Counted from the first letter of the stretch, positions 33,540 through 47,500 are shown. The stretch: 64,000 nt of DNA from Nepenthes gracilis (GCA_033239525.1 BSYO01000035.1:4190627-4254626); one strand, 5' to 3'. Numbers and translations: made by a program. The notes: generated by a model from the letters alone, not told the origin.

Positions 33540-35599
33540 GCTATGGATGAGATTGCATCACGCAAGGTGAGTTGAGGACCAGACTCCGTTCTAAGGAGGT
33601 GGTCCCTATCCTGAAGGAGTAGTTTCAAGAGGGCTTTCGTTTCTACAGATGGATAGCTTTTGTAGCAACCCCTGAATTTCATGCTAGCTTCCTAGACTCG
33701 AGGAATGTTGGAGTTTCTCACCGTTTGAACTTGATTGGCTTCCTAGTTAAACAGGGTAGAGGGCCTACGCTATGCTCTCCGAGGGGCCCTTAATCATAGG
33801 ATAGTCATCTAGGTAGACTGTAGGCGTAGATAATATCTTGTATCTTTTGTGGCCATCATATGTCTTCAGATGTACATCCTGATTTTTAATGAATAGCTAA
33901 ACTATTTTGATTATTGTTGCTGGGGCTATTGAATATGTGCTAGTTTTGAACTTCTTGGATTGATGCTTTTTTGCTCGCCGGCTAAGTGCTTCTATTGTCG
34001 TTGCTGAGGCACCGTAGAGTCTGATGCTGGCTGCTATCCTCGACCATAGGCTACCCGAGCCTTAGGCGAGATCCAAGAGCTCGTTAAGGAGAAATCTCAG
34101 GCTCTGAATCGGATCACATCGTTGTGATGGCGTGCTTTGGGAATGAGCATTGAGAAAGATGGAGAGCCAGCTGAGCGTTGCTATTATTGTCACTAGGGTC
34201 GACCTGGACATGCACCCCGAGCTGCACTTGCTCCTGCATAGCGGAGGTCATGGCGCTGAGAAAATATGGTTGCCAACTAAGCCTTGCGGCTATTTTTGCC
34301 AGGTTTTGGCGTTGCCTAGGCTGTCGTCCGCATTACCCATCAGTGCCTGGTCCTTGTAGAGAATGTCATAACTTTCATGCGTCTGGTCCTAATCTGCCGA
34401 CCATTGTAGATTGATGGTGCTTGTCCATTCAAGAGGGAGTTGTTGCATGCATGCCTGATGAAGCCCTTTAGGTTTGGAATTCGATCGTGCATGGGCTGCT
34501 TGGTATGGAACCGAGGTTCAAATTTGACCATCTCTGGGTTATTCAGTTGCTAGAACTGAGGTTTCGTAATAAGTGAATGGGAATTCACCTGACTTATGGA
34601 TAGTTTAGGTCATTTGATTTTATACAATGTTATGTAAACACTCACATAAGAAGACAAACAATAATCAAACAGTTATTTTATTAAAGTATGGCTCAACCAC
34701 TCTACATGATGTCTACAAGACTTACTTGGATTTAGTATGGTATCGTCGTCAGTACTTGTGGTGGATGGCGTGCTACACTGTTGGGACCGGAAAGTTGTCC
34801 TAGGTGCATGGCTTGCGCACATTGTTACAGAGGGTTGTCAAGGCACTTTTGTCGGCATTCTAGCCTGTGGCCCATACACTTAGTCCTCCACATTGGACTA
34901 GCTTGGTCATGCCTTACTGCCATACTGGGTGGCCTACTGGTCAGTGGCTTGGGTTCCATTGTCAGTCGGTACAGCCTCAAGTAACCTAGGCAAGCATAGC
35001 GCTTGGTCGGACGATACTTGTTGTAATGCGATGGCCTGCTGGCCGAGCGCGTCGAACCCTACCCCCATTACGAAAATCGCGATAACATCTGCAGGACTCA
35101 CTACAATGCAACAAACTGATGAGAGGTGTTGCCACTTTGAGCTTTCACTCCACATCTCATGCCTAAGTCGGCCTTTCGGCTGTTGCTGGGTCTTGGTGCT
35201 CAAGGCTACCTAAGTTTCGAGGTTGTCAGGGCGTTGTGCCTCGTAGGGTTCCGATTCCCTTCCATCGCTTGGAAAACATTGCACCCTCAGATAGGTGTAG
35301 ATAGTCTAGGGATGGGTGTTCAGGTGAGCACCGAGTGCCTGTACCCCTTGGGGCCGGTTGCCTGCTTTCATAGCTACCCGACGAGGAGTCATCTTCATGA
35401 CCGATGAGATGGGCCAAGTATGTCGAGTCTCCCATCGTGAGGTCGGCTTCTGTGTGATCTGCCACTCCCAAAAGAGGCGATGAGAAGCGTTACTATAGGA
35501 TTGGCCTTGCCAAGCCCCTAAGCCAATACTCTCACTTTAGCGAGGCCTCTCGGCAGTAGAGGGTCGAACATCCTGGGATCCCTTCCCATGTTGTGCTTC

Positions 35600-36040
35600 T
35601 CATCCAGGCAAAGGGGATGGTAAGGATCCTGCTGCTGCCGCAGGAGTCTTCCTTGTGGTTACAAGGTCGCAAGTCGTCTCAGGGATAGCAAAGGGTTCAT
35701 CGTTCTTAGCTTTTTCCTTACGCTCTAAGACCAGGCTGAATGCTCTTCCTAGAGTCAACCCTGTCGCTCGGATCCTCCCTAATATCGAGGTCGCCAGGCT
35801 ACTAAGCTCTTCTTTGGTGGTTTGTCTTCTCCGCTCTGGCTTGTCCTTTTCAGGTATAGACATTTGCGCAAGGGAGGAAAGAGCCCCCCAATTGCCGTTC
35901 GTTTGAGTGCATAGGGCCCGGGACGGTTTTGACATGGTGCCTTGCTGTGCAAAGAATGCATGCTCGCCAAGGGCAAATTGTGTGTCGCCACGACTACTCG
36001 GGGGGTCGTTGCCATGGGAGGCGATGTCTTTGGCCAACAT
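35600..36040 (-). pseudogene. sense-strand 146-codon frame, possible gag-region remnant
   Basis: This frame lies about 550 bp after the primer-binding site on the element's own strand, where gag would be expected. It is basic and hydrophilic (KEELSSLATSILGRIRATGL) with no zinc knuckle or gag motif that I recognise. It could equally be a chance open frame in GC-richer element DNA. Confidence 0.3.
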
Positions 36041-36570
36041 GTCGGTTAGAGGACAAGTACTTATTGCACTTGTTTATTTATGTGTAACTTGCTAATACCG
36101 GAAGGGAGAGAACCTTGGCTGACAAGTGGGCGACATCTTCTGGTGTGACAGGCTACGTGCTGAGGGCAATACTCTCTGCACCCGAGAACGTCCCAGTCTT
36201 CTGCCTGCCTCTAGTGACTTGGTCAGCCATTCGGCCGCGATTGGGTCCTATCATTTAGAGCCGCCTAGGCCTCAAGTTTGTCAAACTGTTGGATCCTCTG
36301 AGGATACTAACTCTCTCTAATTGTCTAGAGGTCGGGGGGTGGCGCTCCTAGCATTGCACCTTTGGACAAATGCAAATAGTTTGGAGTTGATAGGGCAGGG
36401 CATTCACCTAGGCTGCAAACGCTTGCATGCTTGGTGTTGGCCTACCGTTTGCATGGTTACCCACGGAAGGGTTGTCGCCATAGGGGTGACGTCTCTTGTT
36501 AGTGCGTCGGCTCATGCCTAGGCTGCTGACCGTGTTTGTTCTTGTAGTTACGGTGGTAGATTTTCTAATC

Positions 36571-36590
36571 GTTCCCACAGACAGCTCCAA
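36571..36590 (-). other. primer-binding site of the LARD-like element
   Basis: On the minus strand TTGGAGCTGTCTGTGGGAAC follows the 5' LTR directly. It differs at only two or three positions from the TTTGGCGCCGTCTGTGGGAA sequence found at this place in many plant Tat elements, as I know the family. Confidence 0.75.
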
Positions 36591-37488
36591 TGATACATTC
36601 CTAGATTTGGGTTGTCTGACAGGTTAGTGAGTTGTTTGATCTTTCTCTAGTAGGTCGAATTGAAACCATTCCGATCATTGTACTTTTAACCTGGACCCTA
36701 CGTAACACAACTAATAAATAAGAGGTCAAAAGATTTACGGGACTCGCTCCCAATATATCCTTCTGACACTCAACTTAAAAATATTTCTCAATGAATAAAA
36801 AGATGTGACGATATCAGAGAGATACTTGGATACATATAATGGGGATTGAGTATTTACTTGCGCCCAATAGAGGGACGGCTTAGAGGTGTACCCGACTGAG
36901 AGGCGTCTTAGAGAGAGAGACGTGCTCATGAGGGAGCATCTTTGCCAATTGTATGATTGTCAGAGTACAATTGGGATACTTGACGACGGTGGAAGAGTCT
37001 CAGTCAGAACTCACTTATTTGGGGAGAGTTTTTTGTTGTATTTCTTTGTGTGTCTTATCTCGTGTCCCCTTCCCTATTATAGTGAAAGGATATTTATAGT
37101 ATTGGTGGACAATTCAACATTTCCTAACTTGTGACAACCGTCCATTGAGTTAGATGGATAAGGGCATTGGCGGTTTCGTTTCTTCTTTGATACGATTATG
37201 GGATGTACCAGGTATAGTAGTTATTTTTTAGAAGAAATCTGTCAAGCAACTGTTACTATTTTGGAAGCGATGGTGTGAATGTGGGTAAATATTCTTAAAA
37301 TATTTGTCAGACTGTTCCGACCAATTTAGCAAGTTTCTTAATCGTGTGGGAAAGTGATCATGGACTGTCCTGATTGGGCCGATGAGGTTATTTTGGCCGA
37401 CTCGGCCGGTTCGGATGTTGTTCTGGTCCTGAGCATATCTCTTTTTCTTGTGGGCCTCCTTTTTAGGCCAGACACACCAATTCTATTA
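36591..37488 (-). mobile_element. 5' LTR of the LARD-like element
   Basis: This 898-bp LTR reads, on its own strand, TAATAGAATTGG (decayed TGATGGGAATGG) to GGAATGTATCA. The inner end abuts the primer-binding site and the outer end abuts TSD AATAT. Confidence 0.87.
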
Positions 37489-37493
37489 AATAT

Positions 37494-38040
37494 TATATTA
37501 TTAAAAATATTTTAAAAATAATTTAAAAAAAATTAATTACTTTCCCTTGATGGGTCAAGCTTAAAAGTTCCTGCTTTAGTTCATATAGTACACAAAATTC
37601 TGTACACGGGGGAAAAACATGGAAGTCCATAAGAAGGGAAAGAATGCCGTACGTCTATGTCCTTGTCCAATTGATGAATGAGGAGGGGGCCACCTGGTCC
37701 AATGGCTTTGGGAATATAATCTCCCTAATTACACAGCGTGGGAGGCTATCCCTTTACAAAAAGACGTTAATTTAATTTTTTTAATAATAATTATATTATA
37801 TTAATTAATTAATTATATTATTTTTTTAAAAAAATTTTAATTTTTTAAAATATCAACTGTTAAAACTACACGGGATTATTTGATCAAAAAATACCTTACA
37901 AACTAAATTAAATCACACATTAATAATTTAAAATAATTTAATAAAAATCCAAATTATAATATATAATTGGGTTAAGAATTTTGTTAAAATGACCAAAATC
38001 TCCCAAAGAACTGAGAGAGATTTGGGAGGCGTTGGGAAAT
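37494..38040. other. gene-free AT-rich spacer
   Basis: AT-rich DNA with short palindromic TTAATTAATTAA runs lies between the LARD-like element and the HD-Zip fragment. No feature was recognised. Confidence 0.5.
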
Positions 38041-38523
38041 TCAAATCTCAAGGCGTGGTACCCACCAAGCTGCTTGCTTGGGAGCAGAAATAAGCTTTAC
38101 AGCGCTGGCAGCCGCAGCGTTATTATTAGCGCCGCCGCTTGGGGCGGCATTAATTTGGCGGATGGCGTTGCACAGGTGATTATTAATGGCAGTGACGCTC
38201 GAGAGGCTGAGCATCGCCAATGGCACTGTGGTAGCGTGAACTTGAAGACCTGCGGTCAGGAGGCCGCCGGAGTTTCTATCACAGATGGCAACTCCGTGCC
38301 CATCCTCCACCAATGGGGCGGCGCATCCGTCACTCACGCCGGGAATGTTGACGGCGCCCGGTCCCGTTGGTATGATGGAAAAACCGACGGGGAAGAGAGG
38401 AATGCACGATGGGTCTTCGCCGCTCATCGGTAGCTGGACGTAGGCGATCAGGCCGCCGGAGGAGTCCATGCTGCTTTCTTGTCGCACCAGCTCTACATTT
38501 TCGGGACGGATTGCTCGTCGGAT
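38041..38523 (-). pseudogene. C-terminal fragment of an HD-Zip class IV (START) homeobox protein
   Basis: An open frame of about 160 codons ends at 38041. It reads ...VELVRQESSMDSSGGLIAYV..., then PLFPVGFSIIPTG, then GGLLTAGLQV, VPLAMLSLSSVTAINN and IRQINAA. This is the order of the last 120 residues of HD-Zip IV proteins (ATML1/PDF2/HDG type): QES-TDASG-LIVYAP, LLPSGFAILPDG, GSLLTVAFQIL, VPTAKLSLGSV-TVNNLI, IKAA. The homeodomain, leucine zipper and most of START are absent. Upstream on the minus strand there is a TAA at 38526-38524 and AT-rich DNA. A possible splice acceptor (ATGTAG) is at 38493, so it may be a stranded last exon. The tail after INAA is longer than usual. The segment is GC-rich in an AT-rich setting. 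It is most likely a duplicated or left-behind gene fragment. Confidence 0.7.
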
Positions 38524-38526
38524 TTA

Positions 38527-41342
38527 GAGTTTTTATCCCATAAAAGAGGGATTAATTTATTTATTTTTTTAAAAAATTAATGTTAGATAAATAATATAAT
38601 ATTTTTTAATAATAAATAATATTATTATTTAATTAATATTAAATAACTATAATTAAAAATAATTAAATCAATCCCTTATTTAAAAAAGGTAAGCTTTTCG
38701 AATCCACTGCTCGCCACCTGAAAAATGAAAAAATATTACGTCACCACATATTTTAAATAGATAATATAATATGGATCGTTTGATTTTAAATTTAATCATT
38801 CAAAATACGTAACCGTCGAATTTTACATCCGACGGCCCAAATTAAGAGAAGGACGGTCCTTCTCCACTGAGGATAAAGACGCCCCATCAATCCGTCACGT
38901 AATCAATTCTATAAGAAAATATTAATGCAATGTCATCTTTACTTTATTTTTTTTAAAAAAATTAAATAAAAACAACTTTGACCATTTTAAACATTAATTA
39001 AATAAAAACAGCTATACATTAATGCAATGCCAAATGACATATTCATCCATTAAAAATTAAACAGATATATATTTTATAAAAGCAAAAGATAATATCACCA
39101 TTGTCACATAAAAAATAATTATTATACTCCATCTTTACACCCATTTCATCAAAAAATGTGCGAAGAAAATAAAAAATCTAGTTATTTTTTAATAATTTTT
39201 TTTTAAAAAAATAATTAATGGGCTAATATAATATATTGTTTTGGTTAAAAACAACTGCATCCTAAGTAAAATGGAAGTAATATGAAAACAAATATGAAGT
39301 ATTATATTTCATAATCAAATTAAGTATCATAAATTAGCACCATAAACTAGTTTGGTACTATGTTCTTAAATTATGATGCTATGATCATTTAATTTTTTAA
39401 TTTTTTAATATAAATAGATAAATAAATAAGTTGACAAATTTAAAAGTCAGTTACAAAATATGAGCTCCTGTCTAGATTTCTAATACGTAAGATTTGGGTT
39501 AAAAAAAAAATCTAAGAGCCTACTCTAAAATCTCTGAATTAAAATCTAGATTCAAGGCATGTATTACTATTTAACAAAAAATGCTAATCAAATGCCTTTA
39601 TGATACTTCAGATGATATGATATTTTTTTAATTAATTTATTTTTATTTAATCTCGTAATTACAAATGGATGAATAAAATAATATATTATTAAAAATATCT
39701 CAATAAAATTAAAAAAAAAAAGGAGTAACTAAGATCAACCGTGCTTATTCTTGAGGAGGTGGAAGACTTGGTCATCAAAAACGGCTACCAAGTAGTAGAG
39801 GGGATTTTGGGATCCACTTCTCCTTGAGAGAAGTAGGATCCTGCTTAGAGAAGTAGGATCCTGCTTTTTTTTCTTAGGACAATTGAATTAAAATTTAATA
39901 GTCAATATTTAAAAAATAAGAATATTAAATATAGTTATATTTTTACTTTATTTTTTTAAAATATTAATATTTGTTGAATATTAAGTCTATTGTTTTTAGC
40001 AGAGTAAATAACTGTTATACTCAATTATCTAACCCGTAAATGAAATAAAAAATTTAAATTACAATAATTATAAAAAAAAAATACACATTTATCTATGATC
40101 TGCACGTTCCCATAGAAGAAACTCTCATTATAATCTACAGTTCAAAATATGTATAATAGTGACTAATCTGTATAACCAGCAATCTCCAACTTCTTATTCG
40201 TGACTTATTGCCCCGATATGAGAAAAACTATTCAAACATTATTTTTACACCTCTATATATATAAAATCCCTAGGACCAAGAAAGACATTAGAATCTAATC
40301 TAAAATCCAAAGATCAAATCATAAGACATATCAACAGCTAAAAAACTCTTAGAGCATCCAATAACCAATTAAACACACTCTAAAAGTTCAATCCCGGAAC
40401 ACTCATTTTGCGCAAAGGAGGTTTGAAATTTGACCTCCAGAATACCTCATCCGACCTCCCAACAAATTTTTTTCGAAATCTAATCCTCTAATTTTTCATC
40501 TCTTTTTCTAATTTATTTGTCAGGAACTTTTACTAATAAATATTATAATTCAGGTAGTTAGTCTCAAATATTCAAAAACTTTTATTCCGATTTATGGTAT
40601 GTAGAATTCGAATTAAAAGATTTAAGAATTTGCTTCAAAATCTCTCAAACCGAAATTCAGATCTAAGGTAGGCATTATATATATATATATATATAACCGA
40701 AGGAACACATTTGAAATTATAGTTTTATTTTAAACTTATTCTTTGTAAAATAACCACTCAACTATTTAGTTGGTGCGGTAGATTTAAAAGTATTATCTAT
40801 GAGATTAATATTTTTCTGTAAGTAAGAAATGAGTAAACTCAAATTTCATGAGTTTACTTATTTCTAATTCTCATGAAATAACAAATATAGGACAAATGAC
40901 AATTATCCTCGCAATGGCAACAGGTGCAGCGTCTACAACTTGGTGGCAGTAGGGTAGTGCAAAAGTGAGCTAATTAGATTATAATTATAAATAACAAAAA
41001 ATATCATTTCACATCAATCTATACTTTTTGTTATTTATACATACCAAACATTATAATTTTGTTACGAAGACCCGAGCCTGCAGAAGAGTACCAAAATTAC
41101 AGCTAGACGAAGGAGGTGATGCTAGTAGACCAACTAGCCTACTGTAACGAGAGCCTACTTCACATCAAGCTGCTAGTTTTAGTTATTTTATACTGCTACG
41201 TTATTCAACGTTTTCCTGTAATTCAAATGGATTACTATGTAAAACTCACCTTGCTATATGATTTTTTCAACTTAAATACGTATTATCATCTAGTCTCCTT
41301 ATAAATTTGAACACGTAATTGGCCAACCGATCATGATAAACA
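38527..41342. other. gene-free AT-rich stretch
   Basis: This stretch contains an (AT)n tract at 40677-40695 and a 20-bp tandem duplication with an adjoining inverted copy at 39810-39866. The last part (to 41343) lies beyond a minus-strand AATAAA that may end the next gene. No coding exon was recognised. Confidence 0.5.
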
Positions 41343-41585
41343 TTTATTCTTGATTTCATAAGACAGTTTGGATCGACTAATCCCAAAATATATAACCTCC
41401 ATCCATAAATTTATGTGAGCTCATTATTACAATCAGATGAACAAGATGCCAAGTCATTAGTAGTAACTAAAGGGTATCCTCTCATCTCTGCAACTGTAAT
41501 GGACGATTTGCAACATTGCCCGTCTACAAAATTATCCATCTCTTAAGTTTCTGCAGCATTCAATCACCCAACTTCAATCAAAAGA

Positions 41586-44500
41586 TCAGTAACCATTCAT
41601 CCACTCCAAAATATCCTTCCTGATAACACCATCAAAGCCCACTGGTCTTCCGTAGCTCGATCTTAGAACTTGAGCGCCATTGATGCATAAATGCCTCAAC
41701 TGAGAAGTAGACCCAGCAGGCCTAGCCGATTGCAGCATCATGGCTATTGTTGGGATAGATTTAGGCCATGTATTTGTAGTAGTGGAAAAGAGATTTCTGT
41801 CAGAACCCTGGGCTAAACTTCGTGCATTTGATCTCACCAAGGATCTGGGAGTTTCCGGCTGTCTGTTGGCTGTCGGCTTTGTCAAGTTGATGCTGTTGGG
41901 TGCAGTGGGCTTCTCACAGCTAATGCCATGGATGTTAGCAGATGGCTTCATTCGGTCAAGCCACCTGAGGATCAAGTTGCCGAGATTCCTACCAGCTTCT
42001 ATGTCTCTCTGCTGAATGTTATGAACAACGTTGATTGCTACATCAAATACAGCGCGAGTTCGTCTGCGGAGAAGATGAATTAATAATAGTAGCTATTAGA
42101 ATTGTCCAATATAATGTGAAATATAATTAGTAATTCATTAAAATGAATAAATGTTACGATATCATATAGGTTTTGTATATTTTAATAAAATTTTTTTTTT
42201 TTATTAGCTCGAGCTTTAATGAAAAGAATGATATTTATGTTAATAATGAATCAATTCTTTAACTACTTTATAAATAACAAAATTACCTATCATAATTGTA
42301 TCGATAAAGGATGTGGTTTTTCTGAATAATTTGAGTGTTTTTTTTTTCTTTTTTTTCCAAATTCAAACTAAAAGCAATTTTCATAACTTCCATGTGACGT
42401 TTTCCTTCTTTTAGAATAGCCTACTAGATAAATTGAAAACTAGCTTCTTCAAAAGCAATTTCTGAAACTCTCATGAAGATGGAGAGATATGGATGAATTG
42501 AGGAACCGATGTAAATGATTTGAGAAAAGAATATTTAACATCGATTGAGGACATAATAAATAATATTTTGAATTGTAAAATAAAATAATAATTCGACAAT
42601 TCTCATAATTTTATCTCATCAAGTCTTATAGAATCATCCAGATATGACCGAGAATATGGTAGCACAAACTAGACTTTATCAAGGGGAGAATTAAAAACTA
42701 TTTATTCACCAATTATCCAATGTATATGTTAATATCTGTAGGTTAACACACACACACACACACACAAAAACAGAAAACATCAGGCAACATTTTTTGTGTT
42801 TCTAATATCATAATCACTATTAAAGCTTTTACGTTTCAATAAATGTCGTCAACAAGTATGAATCTATTTTATCATTTCACTCAATTTAGTATTATATTCT
42901 TTAAAAGTAAAAGTAAACTTAAATTATTTTTATTATCTCACTCAAAATTTTCTTAGATCTATCATTTTTTTTCTTCAACCATAACCAACTCCTCTTTCTA
43001 GTATACTCAAACAAAGAAATGGTCTCTACCAAGTGATTTTGCTCACTGATACTAGTGAAGCTTGACGCCCATCCATAGCCATGTCTTCCTTCTATAGATA
43101 CGAAAATCATGCAATATACGAAGATTACACTTTTCATCAGAAATTCATATGTTATCTCCATCAAGTACACGAAAATTACATGTCAATCATCATAAGTGCC
43201 ACTACCTCATCAGGTAGGCTTGTATTACTTGATTTGTCAGTCAATTTATTGAGACTACGCAATTGAAAAAGTTCCCAGTCCATCTCATCATGGGTAGAGT
43301 CAGAAATTATGAAAATGAGGAGACAAATTTATGCTCAAAACTTAACAAGCAAATGGCTAAGAGGAGACGAGAAGAAGTAGGTGAGTTTCTCTTTGGAAAA
43401 TTAAATGAGACAGATTCAACAACAGTTACTGAATCTACAGGGCATAATATGCTTTTCATTTGAAGAGATTTAAGCTTCAATCAATTCAAATTTAACAAAT
43501 CCATAGTTGGACATTTTATGTTGTGCAGCCTTCCAAATTTTTGTTCTTGCCCCTACTTCTGTTTGAGCAGTTGTCTTTACAGGACACTGGGATAAAATGC
43601 ACAGAAAAATCACTTTATTTCCTTTCTCAAGTTTGAAATGGTTGAAATGTAAAATAAAATAATCAACTAGCTGTCATAAAAATATGGATAAAAGAAATAC
43701 ACACTTTTTTTCATAAAACTGTCAATTCACCTATGGCCATCAATCGAAATGTGATCATTTGATGCAGTTAGGGCAACTGAAAACTCAAAGCAGCAATTAC
43801 TGCAAAAGCAACCAACTGGAAAGTTATAATGACGTACTTCTCAACCAAAACCAAACCCAATTGTAATGCCCAGTTTTCATTTGATGTAATTTGGTATTGT
43901 ATGTTATTTTGAGTATTTTAGATGTATAGAAATAACTATATATTGTAAAATTCTGAAGGATTTTGGAGCAAGAGGCTGACACCTGAGGCGCACTCGTTGC
44001 GTGCCTGAGTGCTGAATTCAGAATAGTGGCGATCGAGAGGCGCCAAAGGCAACGCTCGAGTGCCAAATGCCGAGGGTTGGCACTCGAGAGGCACCAAAGG
44101 CAACGCTCGAGTGCCAGATGCCGAGGGTTGGCGCTCGAGGCACACATGAGTGGCACTCGAGTGCTGGGTGGCCTATATAAGCTAAGGTAGCGTATTGTTC
44201 ATCATTTCGTGCGGAGAAGGAAGAGAGGAGAGAGAGAGGAGGAGAAAGAGAAGAGAGAAAGAAGAGAAATGGTAGATTGGAGTATCATTTTGTCAAATCC
44301 ATTTGGTAGGAGATTGAGGCAAGTATCCTTACGCCCTATCCTTAGTTAGTTTTCATATCTGATAAAATTTGCTTACATTTTAGAGGTTTAATGTTCATGC
44401 ATACTATTTTTATTTAGCCTATTTGTTTCCTTCGTACATGCATATTATTTTTACCGATCGTTTAGGAGTTTTGTTCAGGCTTTGAAAATGTTTGAGGGTT

Positions 44501-47500
44501 TTGTGTATTTTATGGAAAAATGGGTAAAGATTTGGGATAATATATTTATATATCAGTATATTTGTATAGAAAAAGTCATGAAACTTACTTGGGCCATGCA
44601 TTGGTATACATGTCTCGCTGGCTGGAGCTCGAGATCTCTATCTTTGTGATACAATTCAATATGTGATATGTGACCCTATTCCGATGGGGAGAGCTTTGTT
44701 TCCCGACTGGGAAAGCTTTGTGAATCTCTTTTTCTACTGATAAGAAAATGCTTTGTTTTGTAGATGACTCGTTTCGTTTGTGTTTTAACGAGAACCATCA
44801 TAAGCAAATTGAACAAAACTAATACATTCGGACATCCTGATATATCATATTTGACTTTAGAATTACACCCAACACTCTGCGTGTCAAAACATAGTGAGCA
44901 TGTTCTTTGTCTCTAGGAGAGCGTATATGGACGGCCCTACCGATGGGTCTAAATAGTGGTTAATATAAGTTAAGGTTACCAAAAATATGTATAATCTTTC
45001 CTCAAGTTGGTCTCTTGGTATTTGATTCTCTGGTTTTATGCATACTTTGTATTTCTACATTATTTTGTATTTAGGCTTCGTTTCAAATTCGTAGGTATGC
45101 CCACAAATAGGATTTAGTCAGTCTCATACATTTGGATACGTGATTTCGTTCAAAAACACACTTCGTTTTCATGTGATTTTATTTCGAACTTTGTTTCGCT
45201 CGTATATGATTTTGATCCGGATTTTGTTTTGTTCAGTATATATTCCGTATGGATTATGATATGATTTGGATTATATAATTTCGTTCTGAATTACGTTTCG
45301 TTCAGAATATGTCCCGATAGGACTATGTTTTGATATGGACTATAATTTGAGTGCGAGACTACCTTCCAACTTTTGATATCAGATTTTCAAATTTGTGTCT
45401 TTTATGCGGTTTGAATGTATTTATGGACTCTCTCTCTTATTTCGCACATTATTATTTATATATGATATAGATACTTGATGAGATTTAGGCTCACGTTTTT
45501 ACTTTTTATCCATTCAGATTAGTAGGTTTAGATATATTGTAGGAGGTTGGACATGATCTGATCGTCGTTCGTCTATTTTAGTAAGTTCAGTTTTATTTTT
45601 GGGCTGAATCTGTATTGGATGTATTTTGGATATTAAGTTTGGCCAAATATAGGCCTGCGATTATGTATTGAAATCAGTTGGGTTGTTGTACATTGGGTTT
45701 TGTTGTTATGGTTGGTTTGTCACCTCCCTTACAATATTTGTGGAGTAAGTCGTATTTATTATATTGTTCGAATGATTATCTGATGAGATGCTGTGCAAGT
45801 TATTATTATTATGATTATCTTATAGGGTCATGTGGAAGTTCATTTTGTCACACTCGGGTTTGAAATTATTTAATTTTGTAATTATTTTAAAATTTTAATT
45901 TTTGTGAATTATAATTAATTAGACCTACTTTTGGTCCATGTTCATAACAGTGAATGGTATCAAAGAAGCGTTGTAAAAAGAGGTGTTTTGGGTCATTTTG
46001 GAGAGATAATTAATTGAAAATTTTGCATGAGAGGTGATTCCATGGCGGATAATAGAGATTCGGGTTGTGGAGGATCGGGTTCTAACCAAGGGGACGATTA
46101 TTTAGCTATGATGGGTCACAAGCAACATAATGGACCGTATGATCTAGCGATAAGATGAGGATTTAGCCGCCATGAGAAGGATGGCCGATCAGGGGCAAGG
46201 TAGAACACCCTTAGATTGATTCAAGAGTGAGCCTGCCCCTGAATTCTTAGGAGAATTTGATCCGATTAAGGCTGAAAATTGTCTTCAGAAAGTGGAGGTG
46301 TTTGAGGTGATTGATTACCTGGAAGAAGATAAAGTCAAGTTTGTTGCTTATAAGCTAGAGGGTAAGGTGAGCCAGTGGTACGCCACTCAAAGCCGGATTT
46401 TGGGAATGAAGAATGAAGAAATTTCATGGGAAGTTTATGGAGAAGTTTTTACCACCCAGTGTTCGGGAAATAAAGGAGGATGAGTTTAGTCGATTGAAAC
46501 AAGGCAATAAGACCGTGGCGGAGTACGATATAAAATTTACGGATTTGTCTCGATTTGCTCCTCATGTTGCAGTGGACGAGGCCCAGAGAGTCCGAAAGTT
46601 TCTGTAATAGCTATAAGATTCAATTTGGAAGCAGTTAGTGCCCCTTCGTCTATGAACCTACAATGAAGTGCTTGATCATGCTTTGTTGATTGAGCAAAAG
46701 TAATTGCGGAAGAAGTATTTTGAGAGGAGATTGAAAGGTCAAGGTTAGAGTTTGAGGACTGGAGGCTCCCATTTAAAGTCCAAAGGTCAAGATAAAGGAA
46801 AATTGATCAGGGTGAAGTCTTCTCTTCTGAAGCCACGATTCACGAGGTTGGTACGTGAATTTTGTGAGAGGAATCATACTGGGAGAATGTGCTATCGCCA
46901 TAGTGGAGCTTGTTTCAATTATGGTTAGATGAGCCACGTGGCAAAGGATTGTCCGACCCCTCTAAAGCATCTAGATATGAGGATGGCGGTTCCCGGAAGA
47001 GTTTTTGCGGCAATAACATGAGATACAAGGGAGGATTCGTCGGTTGTAGAAGGTAAAATGCAGATTTTTGATTCCCTGGCGCATATTTTGATTGATCCTG
47101 GGGCTACGCATTCTTTTGTGGCCCCTAGATTTGTTTGCAATTTTTGTGTGCCTCCTCAATTTCTAGAATGTACATTGATGGTATCTATCCCTGTGGATAA
47201 ACCTTTGTTGGCTGATATTGTGTATCCTCGATATCAAATTTGGATCAATAGATATAAATTGTTGACAGATTTAATTTTGTTTAATATGCTAGACTTTGAT
47301 ATTATTTTTGGGAAAGATTGGTTGGCATGCTATCACGCTAGTGTGGATTGTTGCAGTAAGACCGTTTTATTTTGCATTCCATGTTATGAATTTTTTAAGT
47401 TTCAAGGAAGAGTTAGAAGGGAGACAACAAGATTGATTTCGGCTTTACATGAGAATCATTTGATGAGGGATGAGTGTCAAGTTTATTTGACATATATGAT

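Larger units (their letters stand above)
29863..37488 (-). mobile_element. complete non-autonomous LTR retrotransposon (LARD-like, Tat-related)
   Basis: A 7,626-bp element on the minus strand with a 5' LTR at 37488-36591, a primer-binding site at 36590-36571, a purine tract at 30830-30814 and a 3' LTR at 30813-29863. It is flanked by GATAT (29858-29862) and AATAT (37489-37493), a TSD with one G-to-A change. The 5.8-kb interior has no recognisable integrase, reverse transcriptase or protease on either strand. It does have a tandem array, an antisense ORF and one 146-codon sense frame. Its LTRs belong to the same group as those at 24027 and 28023, so it probably depended on a Tat partner for mobility. 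Confidence 0.87.

Noticed and set aside
34150..34414. Plus-strand zinc-knuckle-like cysteines (CYYCH...GRPGHAP) inside the LARD-like element
   Set aside because: A stop lies inside the motif, spacing is not CCHC, and no gag or pol sequence follows on that strand.
29863..37488. Autonomous Tat element with full pol
   Set aside because: No integrase, RT, RNase H or protease motif was found on either strand of the 5.8-kb interior.
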